NCBI GenBank assembly: GCA_026874595.1
Contig: CM049321.1
Location: 6,438,979 to 6,502,978, forward strand
DNA length: 64,000 bases
Reading direction: 5' to 3'
Source of the DNA: Sipunculus nudus
Lineage: Eukaryota > Annelida > Sipuncula > Golfingiida > Sipunculidae
The translations under genes were made by a program, and so were the position numbers. Below, piece after piece: positions 35,601-49,000 of this stretch. The notes under the pieces were generated by a model. The model searched no databases, was not told the origin of the DNA, and was given only the letters and a program-made list of their open reading frames with translations. Every line of letters begins with the position of its first letter. Position 1 is the first letter of the stretch.

Positions 35601-36640
35601 AGTCATAAAAAAAATTGAAACTTTATTTCATCAAAATAATGTCAATATTGGTCCTATCTTGACAGACGTATTTTCCTCCTCTGTGTCCTCTACATAATAT
35701 GGTTTAGTCATATTTTCTTAACTTTGTGTCACTTAGTCAGTATGTCTGTCTGTCTGTCATTTGTCCTCAATTTCGCCTTCTTGCTATTTCTTATGTCCTA
35801 CATATAGCACTCTACAGGCTGCAGTTCTGTTGGAATCCATTTCAAACTGGTACAGTTTATGTCAATCACTAATATCTCGAAGGTGATTTTTCATTTTTGG
35901 AATATTGTCGCTAGTGGGCAACAATACAACATTCCATTTTAATGAAACTATAAACCTTAATAACATAAATTAACGCTTGTCTTCCTTTGGGTCTTCTTCG
36001 TAAAATGGTTAAGTCATATGGTCTCAGCTTTTTGTCACTTAGTCAGTATGGCTGTCACTTCAAAACACTTCAAAATATTATTTTCCACATACCTTTTTAA
36101 ATTCTGGTGCTATCTTTACAGACATTTGCTCATTTGTTTTTTCATCTTCGTCTTCTGCATAACTTGGTGTAATTGTCTAGTTTCAGCATTGTTTTACTTT
36201 TCAATATATCTGTCTGTTTGTCATTTGTCCTCAATTTTGCCTTCTTTCCCCTGTTATATAGCATTCAACACACAATAGTTTACCAGGAATCACTATGTAA
36301 GTTTCACCTATCGTATTTCGGAACAATTTTTGAAGCTGTATGTGTATTTGAAATAGGTCAGGATCAAGGTAATGAAAACACGTCAAATTATTATTTCCAT
36401 CGTAACGTTGTCACTATTGGTCAAATCTTTACAAACTATGGCTCATTTTCTTTCTTTTTGTCTTCTGTATTACATGTTCTGGTTATCTGTCTTTCAATCT
36501 GGGCCAGAGTTTCCCGGCAAGCGTCTAGCTTTATTTTTATTTTTTTATGGAGTGCGGGTCATTCATTCACCCCTTTTTTTTATGAAGCGAAACCTATATG
36601 TTATCTCAGCTCCCTCGAAGTAGCTTGTCCTGTTCAAAAA
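35600..36640 (+). repeat. Degenerate repeat block (GTCACTTAGTCAGTATG)
   Basis: GTCACTTAGTCAGTATG occurs at 35726 and 36039, and TGTCATTTGTCCTCAATTTxG at about 35755 and 36221. ATCTTxACAGAC...GTCTTCTxxATAA blocks recur at about 35660, 36112 and 36424. The open frames here are Phe/Leu/Ser-rich by composition only. Confidence 0.45.
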
Positions 36641-38734
36641 TAAAATATTTTTTCCTAAGCAATTGACATTCGCCGCAAGGGTTTTCTCAATAGCCACTGA
36701 TTAATTCGGGTAAACTTTAAAGGTATTAGGGGGGGTTGACACTCAGGCCGAAGTGAACAAGTGTGTCAGGAATGCTAGTAAATTTTAAACGTAACTATCA
36801 CTTGTAGCAGTAGTCAAGAAAACTAGACGAGAGGCAAAATCAGATGCTTTTTCGAATTAAACGTGGTTTGTTTTTCAATTCTTTATTTATTTCATTGGGG
36901 ACTATAAAAATCCGCCTCTGGATAGCTTATTGTATATCCGGGCACTCGGTTTATTTTATTTATCATTTTCAGCAACAAATATAACTAAGAACGGACAAGC
37001 CGGTCTGTATCTGCATTGTTTGCCCAAGGATTGTTGTGATACAAATAGTTTTTGAGTCCATCTTTAAAAGACCTATCAATGCAAATCCAAAATGAATTCA
37101 GGGGTATGTGCTCTAGTACAAAACCAAACATAATAAAATCTAGCACGAAATGTTTTAAAACGTAGTGTTACAAATATCAGAAGGACCGTGATTACCGTTT
37201 AGCATTGAATCCTCTTTCCTTGAGCACTAAGTTGTAAATTCTATCTTTATATTCAAATGATCATTCGGGATAAAAGTAGACCATATGAATTCTAAGGTCA
37301 AAGCTGATTTATAATGGGTGCGTTCAATGCCTTTTTACAAAAAAAAAATAGTGAGGGTTATACAGAGTGACAATCAACAGTGACAGTCGAAATGGTAACA
37401 GGTGGGATATATAAAGATTGTTCATTCGAAGTCCGGCCAAACCTATATCAAATTGTCTGATTTAAAAAAAAATCAAGTAACTAGGGATATATGTCCCGAT
37501 GTCTTCCCTGCAGGAAGCTTATGTTTCGGATATGTTATACGACCTCTGACGTCAGAGGTGATCATTTGATCTTTCCTTAATTATCAGTCATTAATCTATT
37601 ATACTGCGCGTTTGTTGTTTCACCCTTAGCGACATTCTTACGAGTACAGGTGGTGGCAGTCGCTGCTTACAAAATCAACGAAATCGAAACAGATGCTTTG
37701 AGAAATTTTTATATTTTTTTTTTGGTGATGCAGGTAATCATATTTATTGTCAGCTTAGCACCATATACATCTGTGGAATTCCATTCTGGTGTCGGACTAC
37801 GGGTGGGGTGGAAACACGATTATCCTGGCGTCAACTATGCTCTCTGGACCCCCGAAAGGCGCACTCGATAGTAGGTGACAGATTGTACAGAGTGATAAAG
37901 CACTGACCAGCTACCCTGCTTCTGAGACAAGGAGTTTGACAGGTGTCGACAGGTATTAACGAAAATAAGGTCATGTCGACAGTAATCATGAAATATATCT
38001 TTGCACTTTTCTCTAACCGTACTGTTTCTAGAAACACTTCATAAACGGCAAAAAGTATTTTTTCTCACGTTTCAAATTAACTATCACATGCACCAAATGA
38101 AAACATGTTTTGTGAGTCACTTGTGTGTTAAACGTGTTATCAGAAATTCCTGAATGGGCAACGGGTGAAACATCTAAAATTGTCTGAGACATTTTTAAAA
38201 AGGTTTGCAACCGTTAAGTTTTTCTGCTTCAAACGTACCCAAATATGAAACAAACATAATCGGACTAAAGCTGCAGACGTCTGGAAACTTATGTTTGGTT
38301 CATATATCAATTAAACGTTATAACATTAAAATGCATCAAATCATTCATTCACTTGTATCGGTTGTCTCAACGGAAGACATGCTAATGCCAATTACCGTTT
38401 TATTAATATCATAACCAGAGAAGGGAAACTCTCTTATTATGAATAAGACACACACACACAAAATTTGAGGTATATTCGAAGGTTCTAGATAATGCCACCA
38501 TGCACCCTTGCATACTATTAAAAGTAAGGCGGACATAGGTCCTACTTTAGTTTATTAAGTACAGTATATGTTATTTATATCAATCACATTTCTTCGATAT
38601 TATTTCAATTATAATTAAATGATTCAAGACTTGCGAGTTGTAAATACAATTAATACATACATTCAAGTGGCCGATAAAAATTACAAAAAAAATTCCTTAA
38701 CTTGGATCTCTTAGGACTAGAAATATTTTTAGAA
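36641..38734. other. No gene seen
   Basis: AT-rich non-coding DNA. Short frames lack domains. Confidence 0.35.
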
Positions 38735-40112
38735 TCAGTTTTTTATGCCCCCGCCACAAAGTGGCCGGGGCATATAGTTTTACCCATGTCCGTCATTCCG
38801 TCCTTCCGTCCTTCCGTCATTCCGAAATCAAACATGTGTTCGGACTTTTTTTCGCAATGCCAGCAGATATTTGCCTAATTTTCGGTTAGTGGGCAGATAA
38901 TGACCAGTTACAGATCGAGTTCGCGTTTCGTCCCGTAGACCTACTTTTGTCCGTTTTACGGCTCCTAAACTTAGAAAATTTCATGAAAAATAGAAATTGT
39001 CATGACAAATACACATGTACGGACTTTTTTTCGCAATGCCTGCAGATATTGGCCTGCTTTTTGGTGTGTAGGCAGATAATGACCGGTTACAGAACGAGTT
39101 CGCGTTTCGTCCCAGTTGACATACTTTTGACCGTTTTACGTCTCCTAAACTTAGAAAATTTCATGAAAAATAGAAATTTTCATGACAAATACACAAGTAC
39201 GGATTTTTTTTTTTCGCAATGCCTGCAGGTATTTGCCTGATTTTTGGTGTGTAGGCAGATATAGACCGGTTACAGATCGAGTTTGTGTTTCGTCCCAGTT
39301 GACCTACTTTTGACCGTTTTACGGCTCCTGAACATAGAAAATTTCATGAAAGACAGAAATGTTTATGGAAAATACACATGTACAGATTTATTTTCGCAAT
39401 ACCTGCAGATATTGGCCTGAATTTTGGTGTGTGGGCAGATAATGACCAGTTACAGATTGAGTTTACGTTTCGTTCCAGTTGACCCACTTTTGCCCATTTG
39501 ACGGTGCTCTAACATAGAAAATTTTATATAAAAGTGCAGATGTACGGACTTTTTTTCGCAGTGCCTGCAGATACGGGTCTGATTTATGGTGTGTAGGCAG
39601 ATATAGACCAGTTACAGATCGAGTTCTTGTTTTCTCCCTGTTGACCTACTTTTGACCATTTGACTGCTCCTGAACATAGAAAATTTCATGAAAAATAGGA
39701 ATTTTCATAACAATTGCATATGTACGGACTTTTTTTCCTCAATGCCTGCAGATACCACCCTGATTTTTTATGTGTGGGCAGATAATGACAGTTACAAATC
39801 GAGTTCGCGTTTCGTCCCGGTTGACCTACTTTTTGATTGTTTTACGGCTTCTAAACATAGAAAATTTCATGAAAGACAAATTTTTATGGAAAATACACAT
39901 GTATGGATTTTTTTCACAGTGCCTCCAGATACTGGCCTCATTTTTGGTGTGTTGCTTGATAATCACCCGTTACAGATCGAGTTTGCATTTTGCCCTTGTT
40001 GACCTACTTTTGACCATACGACACCTCCTCAACTTAAAACAAATTTCAAAATTTAACAAATGTTTCTAATTTGCCCCAGGCGGGGACATTCGTGTCGTTC
40101 CGACACATCTAG
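38735..40112 (+). mobile_element. Helitron-like non-autonomous element with 180-bp tandem core
   Basis: The 5' side has a GC hairpin GCCCC...CCAC-AAA-GTGG...GGGGC (38747-38771) and TCCGTCCT tetranucleotide repeats. The core holds about seven units of about 180 bp starting near 38841, 39020, 39200, 39382, 39544, 39724 and 39903, each with CGGACTTTTTTTCGCAATGCC and GTTACAGATCGAGTT. The 3' side has a perfect hairpin GTGTCG-TTC-CGACAC (40092-40106), then AT and CTAG followed by T, as expected for a Helitron CTRR-T end. A TC preceded by A at 38735 could be the 5' end. No Rep/helicase gene. It resembles the bivalve pearl-type elements. Confidence 0.65.
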
Positions 40113-40369
40113 TTTAATAATGTTTCTTTACTTGTCCCTTTTTTCCATATGTACTCAATCTGATATTTCTGTTTTGCTATTACACGTATATGCTCAATTT
40201 TATTATATGTCTAATTATCTTAAACCGTGTGACATTTACCTCATGTTGCTCTGATTATATCCTTTTCAAGCGAAATGTACAAACATTTTCAGTGTAAAGA
40301 ACACCTGACTTATCAAAAGATTGTTACTTTATTGGATCCAAACATTTTGGGTTCTAGGTTTAAGGGGGT

Positions 40370-40685
40370 ATGATACCTCCAATTGACTTCCTCCAATATA
40401 TTTTACTGATTAAGCAAGAAAAACAAGCGAGCATGGGGTTCTCAGTGTCCATGTGCCCTGTCAGGCTATCACAAAAAAACTTTACCGGAATATACAATGT
40501 AAAATTAGATACCAGCATAACAACAGTGAAACCTCTGTTATGAGACCATCCAAGAGACTGGCCAAAGGTCGTCCTTATTCACAGGGGGTCTTATTAGACG
40601 GGTAAGTTATTACGAATGGGAGCGCTTCCGTTTCACTAAAGGTGGTCGTATTAGACAGGTGGTCTTTCAGACAGGTTCTACAATA
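40370..40685 (+). repeat. Dispersed repeat (AAACCTCTGTTATGAGACC...GGTGGTCTTTCAGACAGG)
   Basis: Shares the GGTGGTCTTTxxGACAGGTTC end with 11.49-11.61 kb. It lies just downstream of the GH81 stop and may reach its poly(A) region. Confidence 0.5.
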
Positions 40686-40828
40686 CAAAGTCTTTATGCT
40701 AAAAATATAAATAGTCAAGCAACAATGAAAAAAATTGGATTAAATTTACAGGTTAACCATCAATTCACTCTGAGATTCAACTCTTGGACTAATAAGAAAA
40801 TCCAACTCGGTGAATTCCAAATGAATGT

Positions 40829-40834
40829 TTTATT
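40829..40834 (-). terminator. Putative poly(A) signal AATAAA of the GH81 gene
   Basis: TTTATT on the plus strand reads AATAAA on the minus strand, about 58 nt past the GH81 stop. Confidence 0.4.
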
Positions 40835-40891
40835 TTCCCTTTTGTCCAAGAATATGATTACCCACAAGTTTTTTTCGTCTATTTCTGATCC

Positions 40892-41044
40892 TCATGTCGC
40901 TTCGTAAATGTAAAGCAGAGTGCTGGCTTCTCCCGTGCCGGAAACTAAACCATTTGGCCCCAAACCACTGACGTACTGAACGGCCTCTTCACGCGCAACC
41001 TCATTCAGCTGTGACGTCACCGAATGACAGAAAGCTCCCCATCC
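40892..41044 (-). CDS. GH81 gene, terminal exon
   Basis: The exon opens in phase 0 after a TATATAG acceptor and gives 50 codons plus TGA. It starts GWGAFCHSV and ends with STLLYIYEAT, resembling the S-TN-LYWI-TR C-terminus of GH81. Confidence 0.75.
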   Translation of the reverse strand, partial: GWGAFCHSVTSQLNEVAREEAVQYVSGLGPNGLVSGTGEASTLLYIYEAT

Positions 41045-41587
41045 CTATATAAGAGATACAAATTAGACCTCATGTATTTTTTTTTAAACAAGCGTGTGTC
41101 AAGTTAGACGCTTCCAGTAAGAGGACACAATGCTATGTAAGTGTGCCATGTGTTCATTTGTATTACAGATATGAAGAGACATTGTTAGGGTTATATTTAT
41201 GTGATGGTGGGAAGGGATTCCTCCTTCACTAACATATAGAACAGGAAGGGGCATTGTTAGGGCAGGTAATGTGTTTGTGCAGCATGTGCTGCCATTTGAT
41301 TCATTTACTGAGGTATAACGAAAGGGGTGCCTTGAAAAGTGAATATTTTTATTAACATTTATATCGCGTTTGCATCTCAGCTGCATAAAGAATTCAAATT
41401 TTGAACGTAATTAATGTTTAGATATCCCTTGATTTTGTTTCACGTTAGCTTTGATTACATTAACCTAACAGCCGTGTAACATATCGGTTTAAGTCTTTAA
41501 CGAAACAATGTGACCCGAGAATATGCAAGCGGTACACTTTAACACACTAATATATCATATGGGTACGTTTACCCCCTTTGCGAATAA

Positions 41588-41626
<39 letters not shown>

Positions 41627-42607
41627 ATATATATACAGTGATTTAGAGTTCCAGTCCCGATTTATTTTCAGGGACTTGGATTCGAGGGTTCTAGATTGAT
41701 ATTTTTAATATACGGCTGAGTCTAAATAACAGGCTGAGTCCATCTCGATCCCAGGGATTAGACCAAGGAGCTCATATATATATGTGAACTAATCACAGAA
41801 TATAAAAAAAAATATTAATGGTGCATACACAAAGTTTTATCCCTGCAGCAGGAGCTACAGGTCTTCATACATCATGCATATTTAAATTTCAAGGCACCCA
41901 TGGGTCACGTCGGGAATTTTAGAAAATTTAAGCAAATGCAAAATATGCTTATATTTATATAAATATATTGCATTTAAGCGCTTAGAGGAAATAGTCCTGC
42001 TATCTGGTGATAACCAAATATTAAATAAACATTTGACGAACTAAAACTGTGCACTTTTTATGGACAGTATCAAAGGTGCAGGATTCTCTCATGGTCAAAT
42101 ATTTCTAGAAGTATCATCATTTCATCTATGTGACAGTAATATGGGCATGAAATATCCATGGCAATGTATGAATACCTGTCAATTACAGAATAAGGCAGAC
42201 AGCGGAGATTAGCTGAAGTATTATTATATTACACATTTTATTTATTAACTGAAATAAAATGCTGTTTTCATTTTCGAATGCGTATTAACCAAATCTGATA
42301 AGCATATACATTTCTGTGTAATAAATGAAAATTGTAGCCTGACATCATTCTTATAATGAAATAGGGGGAAAACATTATGTGCCTAAGAGTTGTATGAAAG
42401 GACACATTTGATCAACAAAATGTGTTAATGTTATTTATAAGTCTGAATGGAGAGAGAGAGAGAGAGATGGGGGCATTCAACAGTGCATATAGGAAAAAAG
42501 TTGATAAGATATTATTATTTAATTGATGTTTAACACAGATGGACAGACGGAGCTGATCACTTTGTGTACCATTCTGCTTAGGCAAGATTATGTTTCTCAA
42601 TGGAAAG

Positions 42608-42639
<32 letters not shown>

Positions 42640-43043
42640 GGGGGGGGGTTATGATGAGAGTTTCAACACGTTTGCATATACACACAGGTTATGAAATTTA
42701 AGCAACAGTGCTTCCAAAAGGAACATGTTTTATTATTATTAAACATTTAAAAACAGAGAGATGAACAAACAAAGCCAATTAATTTATTTCAAATTCTGAT
42801 GAGGCAGGAAAATTTATTAAATTTGAAAAAAAAAATGATGTCATGAAAAGAATGAGGATCTTATGCAAACATTTTTTTCATTATGTTTATAAATCTTATA
42901 CATTTGCAATGTTACATATGTATCTGAATTTATAAGCCGATTCCGAAATTTCAAAATTGCATCACCATTTATCCTTAATTTGGTCTTAAAACAATACATA
43001 ATGCATACACATCTACGCATCTATACGCATGTATTTATTTTTT

Positions 43044-43093
<50 letters not shown>

Positions 43094-46000
43094 AATAATA
43101 TTATATGTATATATATATTATTAAATTGCAAAACAATAAGAACTGAAAATATAACTTGATTCAGAATTTACAATTTTAAATTGCACCTTTATTTATCCAT
43201 AATTTGGCTCATTTATTGTTAAATTATGCTTAATCGCTGGTTTAATTATATTTTAATTTGTTTAAATTATTAAGAAGGAAATTATTTTCTTGTTAAATTA
43301 ACAAAACATGGCATAATGAATAATTTGTTAATTTAGAACAGTTTTGAAAAATGAAGTGGAAACAACTTCACAATTAAAAGACATGCTTTGAAAAATAAAT
43401 CCACAGTACTTATAGGAAAAATTGCCATGCTTAAAATTGGGCCAATTTAAAGGTACCTTTTTTATAATTATGCTAATAACTAAACCAATTTAAAAAATTA
43501 TGGTCTAATTTTGGGTAAACAATTGAACCTGATCAGATAAAGTTATATCCATGAAGAAAAAGTATTTAGCATCAGCAATTCTCATGTTAAATGAGTAAAT
43601 ACATTTCCGGATTTTTGACAAAGTGCATTATGTTTGAGCCCATTACTTCCACAATTTACGCAATATTGACCTAATCTATGACATGTAAAGAGGACATATA
43701 TGCAAATTTGGTTATATAAAACATGAATACAATAACACCAGTAGTATTTTTTTACTTTTATACTCATACCTGAAGAGGGTGGACTTGGAATCGAACTTAG
43801 GATAGGACTCGGATTTGGGTGCCTAGGGTGCCCACTAAAACACCTTATAATTATTTTATTGTAACAAAATAACTCTCATTAATATATTTTAAAAAGAAAA
43901 AGATAGGGATAACATGTATATTTCCGAGACAAGACATGTCTAAAGATATAACCCCGCTAGAATTTTATATGTAGATATTTTTACTTACCGTGGATACGGG
44001 TCTCAGAATGCTTGGGTCAACCAACTCAGCTCCCGGTGCTGATGTAGGGTTATTAGCCCATGTACATACATTGTACACACTCCCTGCCCATTCCTGTAAA
44101 GAACGAACTACAAGCTGTGTTGCAAACTTTAAAAACATAATGAGTGAATTATAAAATCAGTTGCATATGGCAGTCGTATTCTATCAGCATGTGTAACTTC
44201 CTTCCATGCACATACTGTGATAGCCCTTTTTTCACCGGGGCTTTAAATACGGGATATTTGCGAAAGAGAACTTATCTCGAAAATTTCTTGATTAACTCCA
44301 AAGTGATTATTAATGGAAATGCACGATAAACACGTTTACATCGTTAATAGTACACAAGGTGAACACGATCTAATGACTGCTATCTGCTTTATATGTAAGC
44401 AATATTAATCAAACAGTTCTTGACGGGTTTTGATTTGATTTTTTTAGGAAAGCTCGGCAAAGATACAAGGAACAATTGACTGAATTTTGTTGGTGATCCG
44501 GATCACCATATGGATCTAGGATTTGTTTAAAGCAAAACTGCAATTTTTTTGAAAATGTAATATGGGGTAATAAGCTGCCTAGTTAACCTTGTTGCCACTA
44601 GATGGCGCTCAGCCTCAGGATGCCACAACGTTCATTGATCGTCCTGGTGTTTTCACATTTTTTTTTAAATGCCAGATGGGGCATTTAGCTGTCTCTGCAG
44701 AGGTCTGCACTCTGTGAGTGCAAGTTTCTAGTTCTTTTTTGTCGAACTTTCAAATACACAAAGTTCATGCACAAAGCACTAACTGTCACAGTCTCAAAAC
44801 TGTTCTCAGCATGAGAATGAACAAAAAAGATACAGACCAGGGAAAATCATTTATATGTTTGATTTGGTACTTGGTTGGGCCAGTTTTGTTTCAAAAGATA
44901 TGCAAAGTGACAGGCCTATAATTTGAAAAGATGCCCAAAGTTTCAGTTTTAGATTACCAAACGCATTATTTGCAGAACAGGCCTCACTGCACACAATAGG
45001 GCAATTTCATAAGGATCAATCACACATAAAAGGCAAATTAAATGACTATGAACGTAGGAGGCACAAATCATTTCCGTGTGTGGTTGAGTTGGCCCGTTTG
45101 GACTCGTATACAAAAAAATCGGGGAAATCTACTCAGTCTTTGCTGAGAAAAGTTTTTAACTTTTTTATTTATTAAACAAAATAAAACAGTAGCAGACATA
45201 CGGCAGACGGACATGGCCCCACGGACGCCGAAAAATGCTGCCGGGTTAAAGCAATTTACTGTACCGTTCGTGTTTTGGACAGAATCTCATCTGCTACATA
45301 ATAACTTGGCAATAAAATAATAAATGCTTTATACTGAAAAAAAAATAGCACGTGATGTTGCGTTTCTCACGGTTTAGTTCCCTATACTTCTGTGTGCGGG
45401 AGTTACGTATTAAGTCTGCGAGCACTCCGGGTCCAGGGGCGGATCCGGACTATAGGAAAAGGGGTATCCAACCAAGAAGGACTAATTGAAAGCATAAAAA
45501 ATGATCACTAGGTCCGGGAAAGAGGGGGGGGGACAGGTCGCAATTTTTTGTCTGAAACCCTTAAAAAAGGCTTGTAACGGTTGAAAAAGAGGAGGGGGGG
45601 GGGGGGGGGTTCCGGACCCCCTGGATTCCTCCCCTGAATTCTCTTCTGGGGGATCCTTATCTACCTATATCAAGGTGGTGAGCTTTTCCCAACATTTTCC
45701 AGAAAATCCTTTAAACGCCCCAGTCAGATAGGAACTACACTTTTTCTTACCTGATCCTGGTAATACTTGGCGATGGCGGTGATGGGGATAACCTGGATGC
45801 CCACGAGACACGCGTGCCTCATGGGAAACTCAAACGGGTCACATGGCCAGTTCAATGTGTAGTAGAAAATAGCGTCTTCCGCAAATTGTCCAATGGTGCC
45901 GTATTCTCGAAGTATGTCAGGGAATAAATAACTACAAATACATAATTTATGCTACTTTGAGACGAACTTATTCAACAGTGATAAAGATTTTATATTCCAC

Positions 46001-49000
46001 AAGAAACATTGAAAATGAATTTTTTTTTACGAAGGAATATATAAATATAAGGACATTACATTATCCGGTGATCGTGGCGTTGGAATTCGGAGCAAATGTA
46101 CCAGGTATAAAGCTAGCCACTACCATTTTGGTGAACTAATATACAGTTATCAGATTACAGAGAACCCCGGGACAAGATCGAATGTCAAACCAATATAGAG
46201 CTTATGGCTCTTGTACTCCTCAACCCCACAACCTTTTTAACAAGAAATGACAAGCTTTCATCATTTCATTACTTCCGCCAGGTGGCGGGGGTTATGTTTT
46301 TATGTAATTTATTCCCAAGAAGAGGAAGGGAGGACAAGGGTTACCCTGAAACAAGGCCCAGGCACCAATTACATATATGTTTTTAATTAAAATTTGAATA
46401 CTATTTATTTTCATTTCCACTTTATAACATCCACAAATGAGGTTATGTTTTTTCCCGCGTTATTTTTCTTGTTAGTCGGCTGTTTGTCTGTTAGTAACAA
46501 ATCTCAGAAAGCTATTAGTGGATTTCGATGCATTTTCAGGATAGCTAGGCAATGATACATGGAACAATTGATTAAATTTTTGGAGTGATCCGGTTCAATA
46601 TCTGGATCAAGGATTTTATTTATGAGAAAAAAGCTGTATTTCTGGAGGTCCGTCTTCTCTGAGTGCTTTTGTAGTTTTATACTTACATTGATGAGTAATT
46701 TTTATAAACTGAAGGCCGTCGGGTCGCTCCAATCATTTAAATACTGAAGTTGTGTGAAAACAAATTACTTTTGACGATATGATCATTCTTTATTCATAAG
46801 ATGTGAGCTTACCTGTTCCCGGCCCTAACATGGTAGTAATGTCTGACGGACCGAATCTCTGTAGCCAGGGTCAACTGACCGACATGCCTCATGACGTCAT
46901 CTCCATAGGCGGCGCCTAGTGCCGCCACCCCATGGTAACATGCTATAGCCTGGAGCAAAATAAGAATGAGTTAAGTCAAAAGACATTACCGGTACTTTCG
47001 CTATACAAGGCAATACAATACCAGTTTTATTTTAGGACCGTGTATACAAACAGCACAACGTTAGCAATAGACTATTAAAACCGACCACTATCACAATTAT
47101 ATTTACACAAAAATATAAATTTAAAAGATATTTAATTATAAATATAAACGATATATATGGTACAGATACTAAAATAAGAGATAATCCATGAGAGATTAGT
47201 CCATGAGAGTATTTATGGTATTATATAGTATGTATATAATCTAAAAGGCTTTAGTATCAAAATGTCATAGGTTTAATTTCACGTTTAAAAAGCCCAAAGG
47301 AACGGTGTTCCCTCATATAAGTAGGGCGACTATTTCAGAGTTTTGGAGCAACAAAAGAAAAAGTATTTTTACCATATTTTGTGGTGTTTTGACGAAGTTT
47401 ATACTATTTTCACCCTGGTATTATATTTACCACTGTTAATATTTTAAAATATTTATCAATGTAAGAAGCATTTTAATCCATTTAATTTTAATCCACAATT
47501 TATGTACCCGGATTACCTCAATACTACAAAATAGTTTTTTTTATCTAATACATATGAATAATAATAAATTTTATTATTTGAAGCATATCTCAAAGCCCTT
47601 CTCTAAACCGATTCTAGGTTCCATCTTCATCTTACTGGATAGAAATACCACACAAGTAGGAAATCATTAAAATTTGAATTTACAGGAGAGCGGACAGCTG
47701 CTTATTTTGACTCTGTATCAAGAAATTCGCTAATTCAAAGGAGTACATTTAACTGCACTCCAGCTTTTCTGCATACTTTTTTGAACATGATACTTAAAAT
47801 TTAAATCAGTGTCAATATTAATCCCTAAAGGTTAACACACTGTTCTGCACAGAGTATACTACCGTTAACTTCAATCCCAATATTATCCGTAGATGGGGAT
47901 CGTTTTAAGAAAATTATTTGAAATTTATCAGCTTTAGCTTCCATTAGATTATCTTCTAACAATCTGATAGCATTGGTTGCCTCTCTAAATAAAGAAGGTT
48001 TTACTTCCTCCTTAGGATCACCAGTTACAGAGATAGCGTTAACATCAGCATAGTTAAACAGGGAGCCTTAAGTGATCATAGCAAAGATTTAATTTAGAAA
48101 CAAATTAAAGAGTGATGGGCCCCAAAAGTGAGCCCTGTGGAACGCCTTCATGAAGTTTTCTCCATTCGCTAAGAGTAGATCCTAATCTATCCCTCTGCTT
48201 TATATCACTCAGGTAGCTAGGTTAGAGTTTTCAGACTTGCTTCATGCCTATCTTTGGCATGTTTTTTTTTTACATAAAAGCAGTGAGTGCGGAATGCAAT
48301 CAAATGTTTCTGATAGGCACATTAGGATCACACCAGTTACCTTGGACAGCTGATTACCATTGCACGGTGACATCTAATAAAACAGCTATAGTTTAATCTA
48401 AAAGCAGACTTATTATTGTTCAGAACTCGTTTTAGCAAACCATCAGGCTGAATATTTATAATTTTTTCTTACATCGTGGCTATGATACCCAGGACACTAA
48501 CTGGTCTATAATTTCTATTTTGATGTTGATGTGGATTGGTGATAGTGTTACTAGTTAACACTAACTTGGAAAGGTACAGACATCAATACATATATTTAGC
48601 AAAGACGGAAGAGGTCTGTGTACCACAGGAGCAACAATTTTAAGAAATTTAGCCAAAAACCCAATCATGGCCTGTAGCCTTCTTCACATTTGAATTATTA
48701 AACACTATATCTGAACATACTTTAACAGAATATACTAACATTATTAGTGTGCGAGAATAAGAAGTTGTTACATTTAGCATTTGTGTTTGATATTAACGCT
48801 CAGCACATAAGGTGAATGTTCAAATTGCCAACATGAGATGCACGTCCTTCTCGTAATTAATTAAAATAATTGAAGGTGCTGTTTGTTTTTGCCGATTATA
48901 TATTGTGGATTTGTGGCACACTGGTGAGCCTTATTCTAGGGTACGTGTGTACGTTCGTCAGGTTTCTATACCAAAAGGCCTTTTGTTTTGACTTAAACAT

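Noticed and set aside
36018-36643. Overlapping Phe/Leu/Ser/Cys-rich frames as membrane proteins
   Set aside because: Composition follows from T-rich degenerate repeats; no splice or start context supports a gene.
38841-40069. CRISPR-like regular repeats
   Set aside because: Units of about 180 bp with no unique short spacers, in a eukaryotic context; a tandem core of a mobile element.
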